Origin: Mycobacterium sp. E3198
GTDB taxonomy: Bacteria > Actinomycetota > Actinomycetes > Mycobacteriales > Mycobacteriaceae
Assembly (NCBI RefSeq): GCF_001667015.1
Contig: NZ_LZIS01000116.1
Span: 34,874 to 98,873 of the forward strand
Direction of reading: 5' to 3'
DNA: 64,000 bases
Part shown: one piece after another, positions 24,039 through 36,828 of the stretch
How the letters are laid out: every line of letters starts with the position of its first letter
Position numbering within the stretch: position 1 is the stretch's first letter
Translations under genes and position numbers: made by a program
Notes under the pieces: model-generated
What the model was told of the DNA's origin: nothing
The model's database searches: none
What the model saw: the letters and a program-made list of their open reading frames with translations, nothing else

Positions 24039-25477
24039 CCGACCGCGCCCTCCATCTGCAGCTCGATGAGCCGGTTGAGCTCGAGCGCGTACTCCATCGG
24101 CAGCTCTTTGGCGATCGGCTCCACGAAGCCGCGCACCACCATCGCCATGGCCTCGTCCTCGGTAAGGCCGCGGCTCATCAGATAGAACAGCTGGTTTTCG
24201 CTGACCTTCGACACGGTCGCCTCGTGACCCATCGTGACGTCGTCCTCGCGGATGTCGACGTACGGGTAGGTGTCGCTGCGGCTGATCGTATCGACCAGCA
24301 GCGCATCGCATTTGACGCTCGAGCGGGAGCCGTGCGCGCCCTTGTTCACCTGCACCAGACCGCGATAGGAGGTGCGCCCGCCGCCGCGCGCCACCGACTT
24401 GGACACGATGTTGCTCGACGTGTTCGGCGCCAGGTGCAGCATCTTGGCGCCGGTGTCCTGGTGCTGGTCCTCGCCGGCGAAGGCGATCGAGAGGACTTCG
24501 CCCTTGGCGTGCTCACCAGTCATCCAGACCGCCGGGTACTTCATGGTGACCTTGGACCCGATGTTGCCGTCGACCCACTCCATGGTGGCGCCGGCCTCGG
24601 CGCGGGCGCGCTTGGTGACCAGGTTGTAGACGTTGCCCGACCAGTTCTGGATCGTCGTGTAACGGCAACGGCCACCGGGCTTCACGATGATCTCGACCAC
24701 CGCCGAGTGCAGCGAATCCGACTTGTAGATCGGGGCGGTGCAGCCCTCGATGTAGTGAACGTAGGCGCCCTCGTCGACGATGATCAGCGTCCGCTCGAAC
24801 TGCCCCATGTTCTCGGTGTTGATCCGGAAGTAGGCCTGCAGCGGGATGTCGACATGCACGCCCGGCGGGACATAGATGAACGAGCCGCCGCTCCACACCG
24901 CGGTGTTCAGCGCGGAGAACTTGTTGTCGCCCGCGGGGATGACGGTGCCGAAGTACTGCTTGAAGACGTCGGGATGCTCCCGCAGCCCGGTGTCGGTGTC
25001 GAGGAAGATAACCCCTTGCGCCTCAAGGTCTTCGCGGATCTGGTGGTACACCACCTCGGACTCGTACTGGGCCGCGACGCCGGCAACCAGGCGCTGCTTC
25101 TCGGCCTCCGGGATGCCCAGCCGGTCGTAGGTGTTGCGGATGTCCTCCGGCAGGTCGTCCCACGTCGCGGCCTGCTTCTCGGTGGAGCGCACGAAGTACT
25201 TGATGTTGTCGAAGTCGATGCCCTCGAGGTTGGATCCCCAGTTCGGCATCGGCTTGCGCTCGAAGATGCGCAGCGCCTTGAGCCGGGTCTGCAGCATCCA
25301 CTCGGGCTCGTTCTTCTTCGCCGAGATGTCGCGGACCACCGCCTCGGACAACCCGCGCTGCGCGCTGGCGCCCGCGACGTCGGAGTCCGCCCAGCCGTAG
25401 CCGTACCGGCCCAGCGAGGCGATCGCCTCCTCCTGGGTCAGCGGCAGGGCCGCGGTCTTGTCGGCCTCTAGGGTCAT
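24035..25477 (-). CDS. sufB: Fe-S scaffold subunit SufB, without intein
   Basis: A 480-residue SufB with uninterrupted core sequence, including [11 protein letters not shown] (C246), [13 protein letters not shown], and the C-terminal [20 protein letters not shown]. SufB is the main site of Fe-S cluster assembly in SufBCD. In M. tuberculosis the protein is far longer because an intein interrupts it, reported near the conserved Cys of the EGCTAP motif; no intein is present here. The start has AAGGAG upstream. It overlaps the sufR stop (ATGA), so translation is coupled throughout sufR-sufT. Confidence 0.96.
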   Translation of the reverse strand: MTLEADKTAALPLTQEEAIASLGRYGYGWADSDVAGASAQRGLSEAVVRDISAKKNEPEWMLQTRLKALRIFERKPMPNWGSNLEGIDFDNIKYFVRSTEKQAATWDDLPEDIRNTYDRLGIPEAEKQRLVAGVAAQYESEVVYHQIREDLEAQGVIFLDTDTGLREHPDVFKQYFGTVIPAGDNKFSALNTAVWSGGSFIYVPPGVHVDIPLQAYFRINTENMGQFERTLIIVDEGAYVHYIEGCTAPIYKSDSLHSAVVEIIVKPGGRCRYTTIQNWSGNVYNLVTKRARAEAGATMEWVDGNIGSKVTMKYPAVWMTGEHAKGEVLSIAFAGEDQHQDTGAKMLHLAPNTSSNIVSKSVARGGGRTSYRGLVQVNKGAHGSRSSVKCDALLVDTISRSDTYPYVDIREDDVTMGHEATVSKVSENQLFYLMSRGLTEDEAMAMVVRGFVEPIAKELPMEYALELNRLIELQMEGAVG

Positions 25478-26238
25478 AACGACGCTCCTTCGTGGCTGGT
25501 GGTCTCGCGGCGCGGGCTGGGCGCCCTCGAGACGGGAACAGTGAGTGGCACGTGGGTGGTGCAGGCGCAGTTTCCGTTGACGATCGTCGCCAACCGCTGC
25601 ACGTGGGTCCCGAGCACCTCGGCCATCGCCTGCTGCTCGGCCTCGCACAACTCGGGGAATTCCTCGGCGACGTGGGACACCGGGCAGTGGTGCTGGCAGA
25701 TCTGCACCCCGTGGATCGGCCCGCCCACCCGGGTCGTGGTCGCGACGTAGCCGGCCTTGGTGAGCGCGCCGGCGACCCGCGCGGCGGCCTCCTCAACCGC
25801 GACGTCGTCGGTGCTGTCGGCCGCCTCGACGCCGGCCAAAATCGCGTCGATGCGCCGCCGCGCAAAGGTGCGGACGGCGTCCTCGCCACCGATCTCGCGC
25901 AGCTGCCGCATGGCCGCCGCGGCCAGGTCGTCGTAGGCGTGGTCGAGCTTGGCCCGGCCGGCCGCGGTCAGCCGGAAGCGCTTGGCCGGGCGCCCGCGGC
26001 CCACCTGCTGCCACGCCTCGGCGGCCACCGACTCGGCGTCGCCCGCCTCGATCAGCGCGTCCAGGTGCCGCCGCACACCGGCGGGCGCCAGGCCCAGCCG
26101 CTCGCCGATCTCGACGGCGGTGATCGACCCGGATTCCAGCAGCAGGCGAACGATGGCGCGCCGGGTGTGACCATCCGCGACCGCCGCGCCGACGGCGGTG
26201 GCCTCAGGGACCTCGGAGAGGCCGGTTCGGATTTTCAC
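25474..26238 (-). CDS. sufR: Fe-S sensing repressor SufR
   Basis: A 254-residue ArsR/DeoR-like winged-helix regulator (DNA-binding domain about residues 20-90, [22 protein letters not shown]). The C-terminal half carries cysteines suited to [4Fe-4S] binding: CQHHCP, PELC and GNCACTTH. SufR represses the suf operon when it holds its cluster. I prefer the GTG at 26238 because a GTG 13 codons earlier has no supporting signal and the promoter palindrome lies right upstream of 26238. It is first gene of the operon and corresponds to Rv1460. Confidence 0.92.
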   Translation of the reverse strand: MKIRTGLSEVPEATAVGAAVADGHTRRAIVRLLLESGSITAVEIGERLGLAPAGVRRHLDALIEAGDAESVAAEAWQQVGRGRPAKRFRLTAAGRAKLDHAYDDLAAAAMRQLREIGGEDAVRTFARRRIDAILAGVEAADSTDDVAVEEAAARVAGALTKAGYVATTTRVGGPIHGVQICQHHCPVSHVAEEFPELCEAEQQAMAEVLGTHVQRLATIVNGNCACTTHVPLTVPVSRAPSPRRETTSHEGASL

Positions 26239-26239
26239 A

Positions 26240-26249
26240 ACACCAGTGT
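26240..26249 (-). promoter_or_regulatory. Candidate SufR operator at the suf promoter
   Basis: The inverted repeat ACAC-CA-GTGT abuts the sufR GTG. On the reverse strand a weak -10 (CACACT) ends six bases before the GTG, consistent with a leaderless start. A palindrome overlapping the -10 and start codon suits autorepression. This is inferred from position; the four-base arms are short. Confidence 0.35.
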
Positions 26250-26321
26250 GACGCAATTCCGGGGATCGGTCCACCACGGGTCCCCTGTCCGCACGTTGCG
26301 CTGGTCACAGATGGCGACGGC

Positions 26322-26327
26322 TACGCT
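26322..26327 (+). promoter_or_regulatory. Leaderless -10 element of mptB
   Basis: TACGCT fits the mycobacterial TANNNT -10 hexamer and ends exactly six bases before the mptB ATG. This places the transcription start at or next to the start codon, and no ribosome site is present, so a leaderless mRNA is likely. Confidence 0.5.
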
Positions 26328-26333
26328 GCTCTG

Positions 26334-28030
26334 ATGGCAGCGCGCCACCACACGCTGAGCTCGTCGATCGCCAGCCTGCACGGCGACGAGCAAGCGGTCG
26401 GTCCGCCGCTGAACACTACCGAGCTCGCCGTCCTGCGCCGCACCCGCCTGTTCGGCGCGACCGGCACGGTCCTGATGGCGATCGGCGCGCTGGGCGCCGG
26501 GGCGCGGCCCGTCGTCCAGGACCCCACGTTCGGGGTCCGGCTGCTCAACCTGCCGTCGCGCATCCAGACCGTGTCACTGACCATGACGACCACCGGGGCC
26601 GTGATGATGGCGCTCGCCTGGTTGATGCTCGGGCGGTTCGCGCTGGGCAACCGGCGGATGTCGCGCGGCGACCTGGACCGCACCCTGCTGCTGTGGACGC
26701 TGCCGCTGCTGATAGCGCCGCCGATGTACAGCAAGGACGTCTACTCCTACCTGGCGCAGAGCCAGATCTCGCTGGAGGGGCTCGACCCCTACAAGGTGGG
26801 CCCGGCGTCCGGGCTGGGTCTCGGTCACGTGTTCACGCTGTCGGTCCCGACCCTGTGGCGCGAGACGCCGGCCCCCTACGGCCCGTTGTTCCTGTGGATC
26901 GGGCGCGGGATCTCGTCGCTGACCGGGGAGAACATCGTCGCCGCGGTGCTCTGCCACCGGGTGGTGGTGCTGGCCGGCGTCGGGCTGATCGTGTGGGCCA
27001 CCCCGCGGCTGGCCCGCCGCTGCGGCGTCGCCGAGGTCAGCGCCCTGTGGCTGGGCGCGGCCAACCCGCTGCTGATCATGCATCTGGTCGCCGGCGTGCA
27101 CAACGAGGCGCTGATGCTCGGGCTGATGCTGGCCGGCGCCGAGTTCGCGCTGCGCGGCATCGACTCTCCGCGGCTGCGGCCCGCGTCGTGGCGGCCGGGC
27201 CCGGATTGGGAACCGCTGGGGATGCTGCTCGCGGGCGCGATCCTGATCACGCTGTCGTCGCAGGTGAAGCTGCCGTCGCTGCTGGCGCTGGGGTTCGTGA
27301 CGGTGGCGCTGGCCTACCGCTGCGGCGGCACCGTGCGGGCACTGCTGCTGGCCGGCGGCGCGATGACGGCGCTGGCGCTGGCGGTGATGGCCCTCGTCGG
27401 CTGGGCCAGCGGGCTCGGGTTCGGCTGGATCTACACGCTGGGCACCGCCAACGTGGTCCGCAGCTGGATGTCGCCGCCGACGCTGCTGGCGCTCGGGACC
27501 GGGCAGGTCGGGATCCTGCTGGGCCTTGGCGATCACACCACCGCGGTGCTGGGGCTCACGCGCGCCATCGGCGTGCTGATCATCACGGTGATGGTGGCCT
27601 GGCTGCTGGTGGCCGTCTTCCGCGGTCGGTTGCACCCGATCGGCGGCCTGGGCGTCGCGCTGGGCATCACCGTGCTGCTGTTTCCCGTCGTGCAGCCCTG
27701 GTATCTACTGTGGGCGATCATCCCGCTGGCCGCCTGGGCGACCCGCACCGGCTTCCGGGTGGCGGCGATCGTCATCACCCTCATCGTGGGCATCTTCGGC
27801 CCAACGGCCAACGGCGACCGCTTCGCGCTGTTTCAGATCGTGGATGCCACTCTGGCCAGCACCCTGATCGTGGCGGCGCTGATCGCCGTGACCTACACCC
27901 GGCTGCCGTGGCGCCAGCTCCCGCCGACGCGCCCGGAAACGAACGGGCAGGCGGGCATCCCGCAGTCGGCCCCGGCGGCTCCCGAGACCCCCAGTTCGGA
28001 GGCGGCGCCCGACGCCTACGCTGATTCCAC

Positions 28031-28034
<4 letters not shown>
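26334..28034 (+). CDS. mptB: Alpha-(1->6)-mannopyranosyltransferase MptB
   Basis: A 566-residue polytopic GT-C glycosyltransferase with about 12-13 membrane helices. The catalytic extracytoplasmic loop contains YSKDVYSYLAQSQISLEGLDPY, split by the membrane boundary, including the acidic residue typical of polyprenyl-phosphomannose-dependent enzymes. It corresponds to Rv1459c (MptB), which starts the mannan backbone of lipomannan and lipoarabinomannan. The tail after about residue 525 is Pro/Ala/Glu-rich and presumably cytoplasmic. It overlaps the next gene by four bases. Confidence 0.92.
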
Positions 28035-28980
<946 letters not shown>

Positions 28981-28984
<4 letters not shown>

Positions 28985-29757
28985 CCGACAGTGCCTTTCC
29001 GGCAGGGACCTTCGCGCCCGACCCGCGTCCCAGCGCCGTGCCCCGGATGCTGGCCGCGCAGTACGGTCTGGAGCTCAAGCTGCTGCTGCGCAACGGCGAG
29101 CAGCTGCTGCTCACCATGTTCATCCCGATCACGCTGCTGGTCGGGCTGACGCTGCTGCCGTTCGGCTCGTTCGGGCACAACCGCGCCGCCACCTTCGTCC
29201 CGCCGATCATGGCGCTGGCGGTGATTTCGACGGCGTTCACCGGGCAGGCGATCGCGGTCGCGTTCGATCGCCGCTACGGCGCGCTGAAACGGCTCGGGGC
29301 CACGCCGCTGCCGGTGTGGGGCATCATCGCCGGGAAGTCGCTGGCCGTCGTGACGGTGGTGTTCCTGCAGGCAATCCTGTTGGGCGCCATCGGTTTCGCG
29401 CTCGGCTGGCGGCCGGCGCCGGCGGCGCTGGTGTTGGGCGCGGCCGTCATCGCGCTGGGCACCGCGGGCTTCGCGGCCCTCGGGCTGCTGCTGGGCGGGA
29501 CGCTGCGGGCCGAGATCGTGCTCGCGGTCGCCAACCTGATGTGGTTCGTGTTCGCCGGGCTGGGCGCGTTGACCCTGGAATCCGGGATGATCCCCGCGGG
29601 GGTCAAGTGGGCGGCGCGGCTCACCCCGTCGGGCGCGCTGACCGAGGCGCTGTCGCAGGCGATGGCGCTGTCGGTGGACTGGTTCGGCGTCGTCGTCCTG
29701 GCGGCGTGGGGCGCGGTGGCGGCGCTGGCCGCGCGGCGCTGGTTCCGCTTCACCTGA
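28981..29757 (+). CDS. ABC-2 type transporter permease (Rv1457c-type)
   Basis: A 258-residue membrane protein with six helices (first near residue 45) in the ABC-2 fold. The TTG start overlaps the stop of the ATPase gene (TTGA), which implies translational coupling; the N-terminal 20 residues are hydrophilic. Together the two genes form a complete exporter. Its length agrees with Rv1457c. The substrate is not predictable. Confidence 0.9.
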
Positions 29758-29860
29758 CGGCTTCGCTCATTGAGTCTGCGTCCACGGTGAAGAAGTTCGA
29801 GTAGCTCGCGCCGCCAGCGCAGAGTCAACGCCCGCTTCTACTACAGGGCGTAGTCGCCGC

Positions 29861-29866
29861 TACGAT
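29861..29866 (+). promoter_or_regulatory. Leaderless -10 element of ctaA
   Basis: TACGAT matches TANNNT and lies six bases before the ctaA GTG, with no ribosome site, so transcription probably begins at the start codon. An inverted repeat ACTAC-N5-GTAGT (29840-29854) lies just upstream, between the likely -35 and -10, and could be an operator. Confidence 0.5.
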
Positions 29867-29872
29867 CGGGCG

Positions 29873-30817
29873 GTGCGCGTGCGACGGTGGCTGGACCTGC
29901 TGCCCGACCCCAGCCTGCGCGCCCAGCGGGCCGTCGCCGCGCTCGTCATCCTCACCCAGGGCGGCATCGCCGTCACGGGCGCCATCGTGCGCGTCACCGC
30001 CTCGGGCCTGGGGTGCCCGACGTGGCCGCAGTGCTTCCCGGGCAGCTTCACGCCGGTGGCCCACGCCGAGGTGCCGCGGATCCATCAGGCCGTGGAATTC
30101 GGCAACCGGATGGTCACCTTCGCGGTGGTGATCGCCGCGGCGCTGGCCGTGCTCGCCGTCACCCGGGCGCGCCGGCGCCGCGAGGTCCTGGTCTACGCGT
30201 GGCTGATGCCGGTGTCCACGGTCGTGCAGGCGGTGATCGGCGGCATCACGGTGCGCACCGGGCTGCTGTGGTGGACCGTGGCCATCCACCTGCTGACGTC
30301 GATGACGATGGTGTGGCTGTCGGTGCTGCTCTACGTCAAGGTCGGCGAGCCCGACGACGGGGTGGTCCGCAACCGGGTGGCGCGGCCGCTGCGCGCGCTC
30401 ACCGCGCTGAGCGCCGTGAACCTGGCGGCCGTGCTGGTCACCGGCACGCTGGTCACGGCGGCCGGCCCGCACGCCGGTGACCGCAGCCCGAGCCGCACCG
30501 TGCCGCGGCTCGAGGTCGAGATCACCACCCTGGTGCACGCGCACTCGTCGCTGCTGGTCGCCTACCTGGCGCTGCTGGTCGGGTTGGGCTTCGGGCTGCT
30601 GGCGGTGGACGCCGCCCGGTCCATCCGGCTGCGGCTCGGCGTGCTCGTCGCCCTGGTGTGCGCGCAGGCCGCCGTCGGCACCGCGCAGTACTTCACCGGG
30701 GTGCCCGCCGCGCTGGTCGCGGTGCACGTCGCCGGCGCGGCGGCCTGCACGGCGGCCACCGCGGCCCTATGGGCCTCGATGCGAGAACGGGCCCAGGCCG
30801 AGGCGCTCGCAGGCTGA
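29873..30817 (+). CDS. ctaA: Heme A synthase CtaA
   Basis: A 314-residue COX15/CtaA protein with eight membrane helices. Heme-ligand histidines are visible in IHQAVEFGNR, the HLLTS segment, VHAHSSL and VHVAGA. The CPTWPQCFPG loop has the cysteine pair typical of actinobacterial CtaA. It oxidises heme O to heme A for the aa3 oxidase, following CtaB. The C-terminal 17 codons overlap antisense with the following gene. Confidence 0.94.
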   Translation: MRVRRWLDLLPDPSLRAQRAVAALVILTQGGIAVTGAIVRVTASGLGCPTWPQCFPGSFTPVAHAEVPRIHQAVEFGNRMVTFAVVIAAALAVLAVTRARRRREVLVYAWLMPVSTVVQAVIGGITVRTGLLWWTVAIHLLTSMTMVWLSVLLYVKVGEPDDGVVRNRVARPLRALTALSAVNLAAVLVTGTLVTAAGPHAGDRSPSRTVPRLEVEITTLVHAHSSLLVAYLALLVGLGFGLLAVDAARSIRLRLGVLVALVCAQAAVGTAQYFTGVPAALVAVHVAGAAACTAATAALWASMRERAQAEALAG

Positions 30818-31417
30818 TTCCACGGCCAGCGCGAAGTCGCGCTGGGCCCGCTCGCGGGTGGCCGGGTCCAGGCGCGACCACCCCAGCGGCGGCGCGACGA
30901 GGTCGAGGCCCACCAGCCGGTCCCCCGCCACGTCGGCGCGCGCGTACAGCAATTCGCGGACGCCGATCCCGGCGCGCGCGGCGGCCGACGCGATCGCGGC
31001 GTAACCCAGATCCCACGCCTCAAACTCCGGCTCGCTCGGCCAGGCGTGCGATTGCGTGCCGCCGACAAAGATCAAGGCCGCCTGCGCCGTTCGGCCCGGC
31101 GCCGTCGGCACCCCGTCGTCCTCCAGGTCGCGCAGGTACCGCTCGCCGAGGTTCCACGCGACGGCGTCGGGCGGGTTGAGCAGGTGGCGCACCCGGCGGA
31201 CCCAGCCCAGGAATTCCTCGCGGCGCTCGGCGGCGTCCGGGACGGCGCGCAGGATGACGAGGTCGGCGCCCGCGGTGTCCGGGTCGTGCCACGGCAGCCA
31301 GCGGGCGTGCAGCCCGCGCTTGCGCAGCGCGGGCACCAGCCCCGCGTCGTCCGGGTGTCGCGGCCCGCCCGCCAGCACGATCCGCGGATGGAAGACGTCC
31401 GGTCGGGCCAGCTTCAT
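30767..31417 (-). CDS. Hypothetical protein (Rv1455-type), possibly a shortened ATP-grasp relative
   Basis: A 216-residue soluble protein beginning MKLARPDVFHPRIVLAGG and ending ESACERLGLGPFSHRGP. From memory of the family, longer actinobacterial relatives share both ends but carry an extra central block with the ATP-grasp nucleotide site; here the sequence passes directly from DGVPTAPG to AALIFVGGTQSHAW. If correct, this copy has lost the ATP-binding core. It overlaps ctaA antisense by 51 bp and diverges from qor with only 19 bp between start codons. Confidence 0.7.
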   Translation of the reverse strand: MKLARPDVFHPRIVLAGGPRHPDDAGLVPALRKRGLHARWLPWHDPDTAGADLVILRAVPDAAERREEFLGWVRRVRHLLNPPDAVAWNLGERYLRDLEDDGVPTAPGRTAQAALIFVGGTQSHAWPSEPEFEAWDLGYAAIASAAARAGIGVRELLYARADVAGDRLVGLDLVAPPLGWSRLDPATRERAQRDFALAVESACERLGLGPFSHRGP

Positions 31418-31429
31418 GCCCGGGCATGA
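31414..31429. promoter_or_regulatory. Perfect 16-bp palindrome between divergent starts
   Basis: TCATGCCCGGGCATGA is a perfect palindrome that contains the start codon of the reverse gene and ends eight bases before the qor ATG. The spacing is too short for two separate promoters, so this could be an operator or a translational element. Confidence 0.45.
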
Positions 31430-31436
31430 TATCGCT

Positions 31437-32411
31437 ATGCACGCAATCGAAATCAGCGAAACCGGCGGCCCCGAAGTCCTGCGCTACGTCGACGTCCCCG
31501 ACCCCAAGCCCGGTCCCGGCGAGGTCCTGATCAAGGCCGAGGCGATCGGCGTCAACTACATCGACACCTATTTCCGCTCCGGGCAGTATCCGCGGCAGCT
31601 GCCGTTCATCCTCGGCCAGGAGACGTCCGGAACCGTCGTCGCCACGGGCGACGGAGTCGACGGATTCGGCGTCGGCGATCGGGTGGGCACCGCCGCGGCG
31701 TCCGGTGGTTACGCCGAATTCGCCACTGCGCCAGCGTCATTGACGGCCAAGGTGCCCGATCACGTCGCGTCCGACGTGGCGGCGTCGGTGATGCTGAAGG
31801 GCCTGACCGCGCACTACCTGCTGAAGTCGGTGTATCCGGTGCGGGACGGCGAAACCGTGCTGGTGCATGCCGGCGCCGGCGGCGTCGGGCTGATCCTGAC
31901 GCAGTGGGCGAAAAGCCTTGGCGTCCGGGTGATCACGACGGTGTCCACGCCGGAGAAGGAGCGGATGTCGCGGCAGGCCGGCGCCGACGAGGTGCTCCCC
32001 TATCCCGACGACGCCGCCGAATTCGGCCGGCGGATCCGCGAGCTGACCGGCGGCGCCGGGGTGGCGGCGGTGTACGACGGTGTGGGCAAGACCACGTTCG
32101 ACGCCAGCCTGGCCAGCCTGGCCGTGCGCGGCACCCTGGCGCTGTTCGGCGCGGCCAGCGGGCCCGTCCCGCCCTTCGATCCGCAGCGCCTCAACGCCGC
32201 CGGATCGGTGTTCCTGACCCGGCCGTCGCTGGTGCACTTCATCCGCACCGGCGACGAGTTCCAGTGGCGTGCGGGCGAACTGTTCGAGGCGATCGACGGC
32301 GGCGCCATCACCATCGAGGTCGGCGGGCGCTACCCGCTGGCCGACGCGGCGCGCGCACACCAGGACCTGCAGGGCCGCAAGACCACGGGCTCAATCGTGC
32401 TGCTGCCCTAA
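31437..32411 (+). CDS. qor: Zinc-free quinone oxidoreductase Qor
   Basis: A 324-residue MDR-family NADPH:quinone reductase. The NADP-binding motif HAGAGGVGLILTQWA is present (about residues 143-157), and the structural-zinc cysteines of alcohol dehydrogenases are absent. The family N-terminus MHAIEISETGGPEVLRY fixes the start; a longer frame runs into the divergent gene. It converges with ctaB (three bases between stops). Corresponds to Rv1454c. Confidence 0.92.
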   Translation: MHAIEISETGGPEVLRYVDVPDPKPGPGEVLIKAEAIGVNYIDTYFRSGQYPRQLPFILGQETSGTVVATGDGVDGFGVGDRVGTAAASGGYAEFATAPASLTAKVPDHVASDVAASVMLKGLTAHYLLKSVYPVRDGETVLVHAGAGGVGLILTQWAKSLGVRVITTVSTPEKERMSRQAGADEVLPYPDDAAEFGRRIRELTGGAGVAAVYDGVGKTTFDASLASLAVRGTLALFGAASGPVPPFDPQRLNAAGSVFLTRPSLVHFIRTGDEFQWRAGELFEAIDGGAITIEVGGRYPLADAARAHQDLQGRKTTGSIVLLP

Positions 32412-32414
32412 GGG

Positions 32415-33344
32415 CTACAGCAGCGTCGGCAGCGCGACGACGGAATCGAGCGCCAGCGCGCAGAACACCACGGCCAGGTAGTTGTTCGACTGCAGGAACA
32501 GCCGCAACGGCTTGACCGGCTCGCCGGCCCGCACGCCGGCGTACAGCTGGTGGGCCATGGCCAGGAACCACACGCCGGCCAGCACGGCGACCGCCGCGTA
32601 CAGCCAGCCGGTGGCCAGCGCCAGCGCCAGCGTCGCCAGCACGGTCAGCCAGGTGTAGATCAGGATCTGCTTGGTGACCTGACGCTCGGTGGCCACGGCG
32701 GGCAGCATCGGCACGCCGGCCGCCTTGTAGTCGTCCTTGTAGCGCATGGCCAGGGCCCAGGTGTGCGGCGGCGTCCAGAAGAAGATGATCGCGAACATCA
32801 CCAGCGCCGGCCAGCCGATGGTGCCGGTGACGGCCGACCAGCCGATCATCACCGGCATGCACCCGGCCGCCCCGCCCCACACCACGTTCTGCGACGTGCG
32901 GCGCTTGAGGAACAGCGTGTAGACGAACACGTAGAACGCGACGGTCGCCATGGCCAGCAGCCCGGACAGCAGGTTGGTCGTCCACCAGAGCCAGACGAAG
33001 GACGCCGCGGTGAGCACCAGCCCGAAGACCAGGGCGTTGCGCGTCGGCACGGCGGCCCGCGCCAGCGGCCTGCGCGCCGTGCGCTTCATCACCTTGTCGA
33101 TGTCGGCGTCGGCCACGCAGTTGAGCGTGTTGGCGCCACCGGCCGCCAGCATCCCGCCGATCAGCGTGTTGAGGATCAGCAGCGGGTTCACGGTGCCGCG
33201 GTGGGCCAGCAGCATCGCGGGTATCGCGGTGACGAGCAGCAGTTCGATGACCCGCGGCTTGGTGAGCGCCAGGTACGCCAAGACCGTGCCCGGTACCCGG
33301 CTCGGTGCCTCTCGACTCGGCGCGACGCGCCCGCGAACGCTCAC
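32415..33344 (-). CDS. ctaB: Protoheme IX farnesyltransferase CtaB
   Basis: A 309-residue UbiA-family prenyltransferase with nine membrane helices. The two Asp-rich motifs are [15 protein letters not shown] and the loop [13 protein letters not shown]. It converts heme B to heme O, feeding CtaA. The GTG at 33344 was chosen because GAGGAG lies upstream and M. tuberculosis CtaB begins NVRGRVAP in the same way; the longer frame adds 12 residues. It is divergent from tkt. Confidence 0.94.
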   Translation of the reverse strand: MSVRGRVAPSREAPSRVPGTVLAYLALTKPRVIELLLVTAIPAMLLAHRGTVNPLLILNTLIGGMLAAGGANTLNCVADADIDKVMKRTARRPLARAAVPTRNALVFGLVLTAASFVWLWWTTNLLSGLLAMATVAFYVFVYTLFLKRRTSQNVVWGGAAGCMPVMIGWSAVTGTIGWPALVMFAIIFFWTPPHTWALAMRYKDDYKAAGVPMLPAVATERQVTKQILIYTWLTVLATLALALATGWLYAAVAVLAGVWFLAMAHQLYAGVRAGEPVKPLRLFLQSNNYLAVVFCALALDSVVALPTLL

Positions 33345-33600
33345 GCAATAACTCCTCGGGGTCGCAGCAGCGCGCAGCATCTACTACGCACGATGGTAGA
33401 CCGCGTGGGGACGGTGGCCCGCCCTCAGGGTCCCATCGGGTGAATTTTGCCCGCATTGCCGGACTGATTGCGAGGGTTGAGGCGTCGGCGCGTAATTTTC
33501 ACCGTGGCCGGCGTTGGGTACCCGAAACTCTGCACTGCAAGAGCCGGCACTCCCGCATTAGGGTGAGCAATATCAGCTTGATGACCCAAGGACAGAGGCT
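33345..33600. promoter_or_regulatory. Intergenic region between divergent ctaB and tkt
   Basis: About 255 bp holding both promoters. It contains no supported gene. The ribosome site of tkt (AAGGACAGAGG) is at its right end. No operator could be identified by eye. Confidence 0.5.
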
Positions 33601-35691
<2,091 letters not shown>

Positions 35692-35706
35692 GAAAGGGTG
35701 ATTCAC

Positions 35707-36828
35707 ATGGCCAGTCAGAACCCCAACCTCGCGGCGCTGAGCGCCGCGGGCGTGTCCGTTTGGCTGGATGACCTGTCGCGCGAGCGGCTGCAGTCGGGCA
35801 ACCTGCAAGAGCTGATCGACACCAGAAGCGTTGTCGGCGTGACGACTAACCCGTCGATCTTCCAGAAGGCGTTCGCCGAGGGCGACTCCTACAACGGCCA
35901 GATCGCCGAGCTGGCCGAGCGCGGCGCAGACGTCGACGCCACCGTGCGCACCGTCACCACCGACGACGTGCGCAGCGCGTGCGATGTGCTGAAGCGCGAG
36001 TGGGAGGCCTCCGACGGGGTCGACGGCCGGGTGTCCATCGAGGTGGACCCGCGGCTGGCCGCCGAGACCGACAAGACCATCGCGCAGGCCGTCGAGCTGT
36101 GGAAGATCGTCGACCGGCCGAACCTGTTCATCAAGATCCCGGCGACCAAGGCCGGCATCCCGGCCATCACCGCCGTGCTGGCGGAAGGGATTTCGGTCAA
36201 CGTCACGCTGATCTTCTCCGTCGAGCGGCACCGCCAGGTGATGGACGCCTACCTGGCCGGGCTGGAGAAGGCCCGCGAGGCCGGCCACGACCTGTCCAAG
36301 ATCCACTCGGTCGCGTCGTTTTTCGTATCCCGGGTCGACACCGAGGTCGACAAGCGGCTGGAAAAGATCGGCTCCGAGGACGCGCTGGGGCTGCGCGGCA
36401 AGGCCGGGGTGGCCAACGCCCGGCTGGCGTACGCCGCTTACGAGGAGGTCTTCACCGGCGGCGAGCGCTTCGCGGCGCTCAAGTCCGACGGCGCCCGCGT
36501 GCAGCGCCCGCTGTGGGCCTCCACCGGAGTCAAGAACCCCGACTACCCCGACACCCTCTACGTCACCGAGTTGGTCGCGCCGAACACGGTGAACACCATG
36601 CCGGAGAAGACGATTGAGGCGGTGGCCGACCACGGGGATGTCAAGGGCGACACCGTCAGCGGGACGGCATCGGCCGCCCAGGAGGTATTCGACAAGCTCG
36701 CCGCGGTCGGGGTGGACCTGACCGATGTCTTCGTGGTGCTGGAGAACGAGGGCGTCGACAAGTTCGTGGAGTCCTGGACCGAATTGCTGGAGGAAACGCA
36801 GAAGCAGCTCGACTCTGCCGACAAATGA
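35707..36828 (+). CDS. tal: Transaldolase
   Basis: A 373-residue transaldolase of the long actinobacterial class. The Schiff-base lysine is in [11 protein letters not shown], and [12 protein letters not shown] is the N-terminal family block. GAGAAAGGG lies upstream of the ATG at 35707; a GTG three codons earlier is in the ribosome site itself. It exchanges three-carbon units with tkt products. Confidence 0.96.
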   Translation: MASQNPNLAALSAAGVSVWLDDLSRERLQSGNLQELIDTRSVVGVTTNPSIFQKAFAEGDSYNGQIAELAERGADVDATVRTVTTDDVRSACDVLKREWEASDGVDGRVSIEVDPRLAAETDKTIAQAVELWKIVDRPNLFIKIPATKAGIPAITAVLAEGISVNVTLIFSVERHRQVMDAYLAGLEKAREAGHDLSKIHSVASFFVSRVDTEVDKRLEKIGSEDALGLRGKAGVANARLAYAAYEEVFTGGERFAALKSDGARVQRPLWASTGVKNPDYPDTLYVTELVAPNTVNTMPEKTIEAVADHGDVKGDTVSGTASAAQEVFDKLAAVGVDLTDVFVVLENEGVDKFVESWTELLEETQKQLDSADK

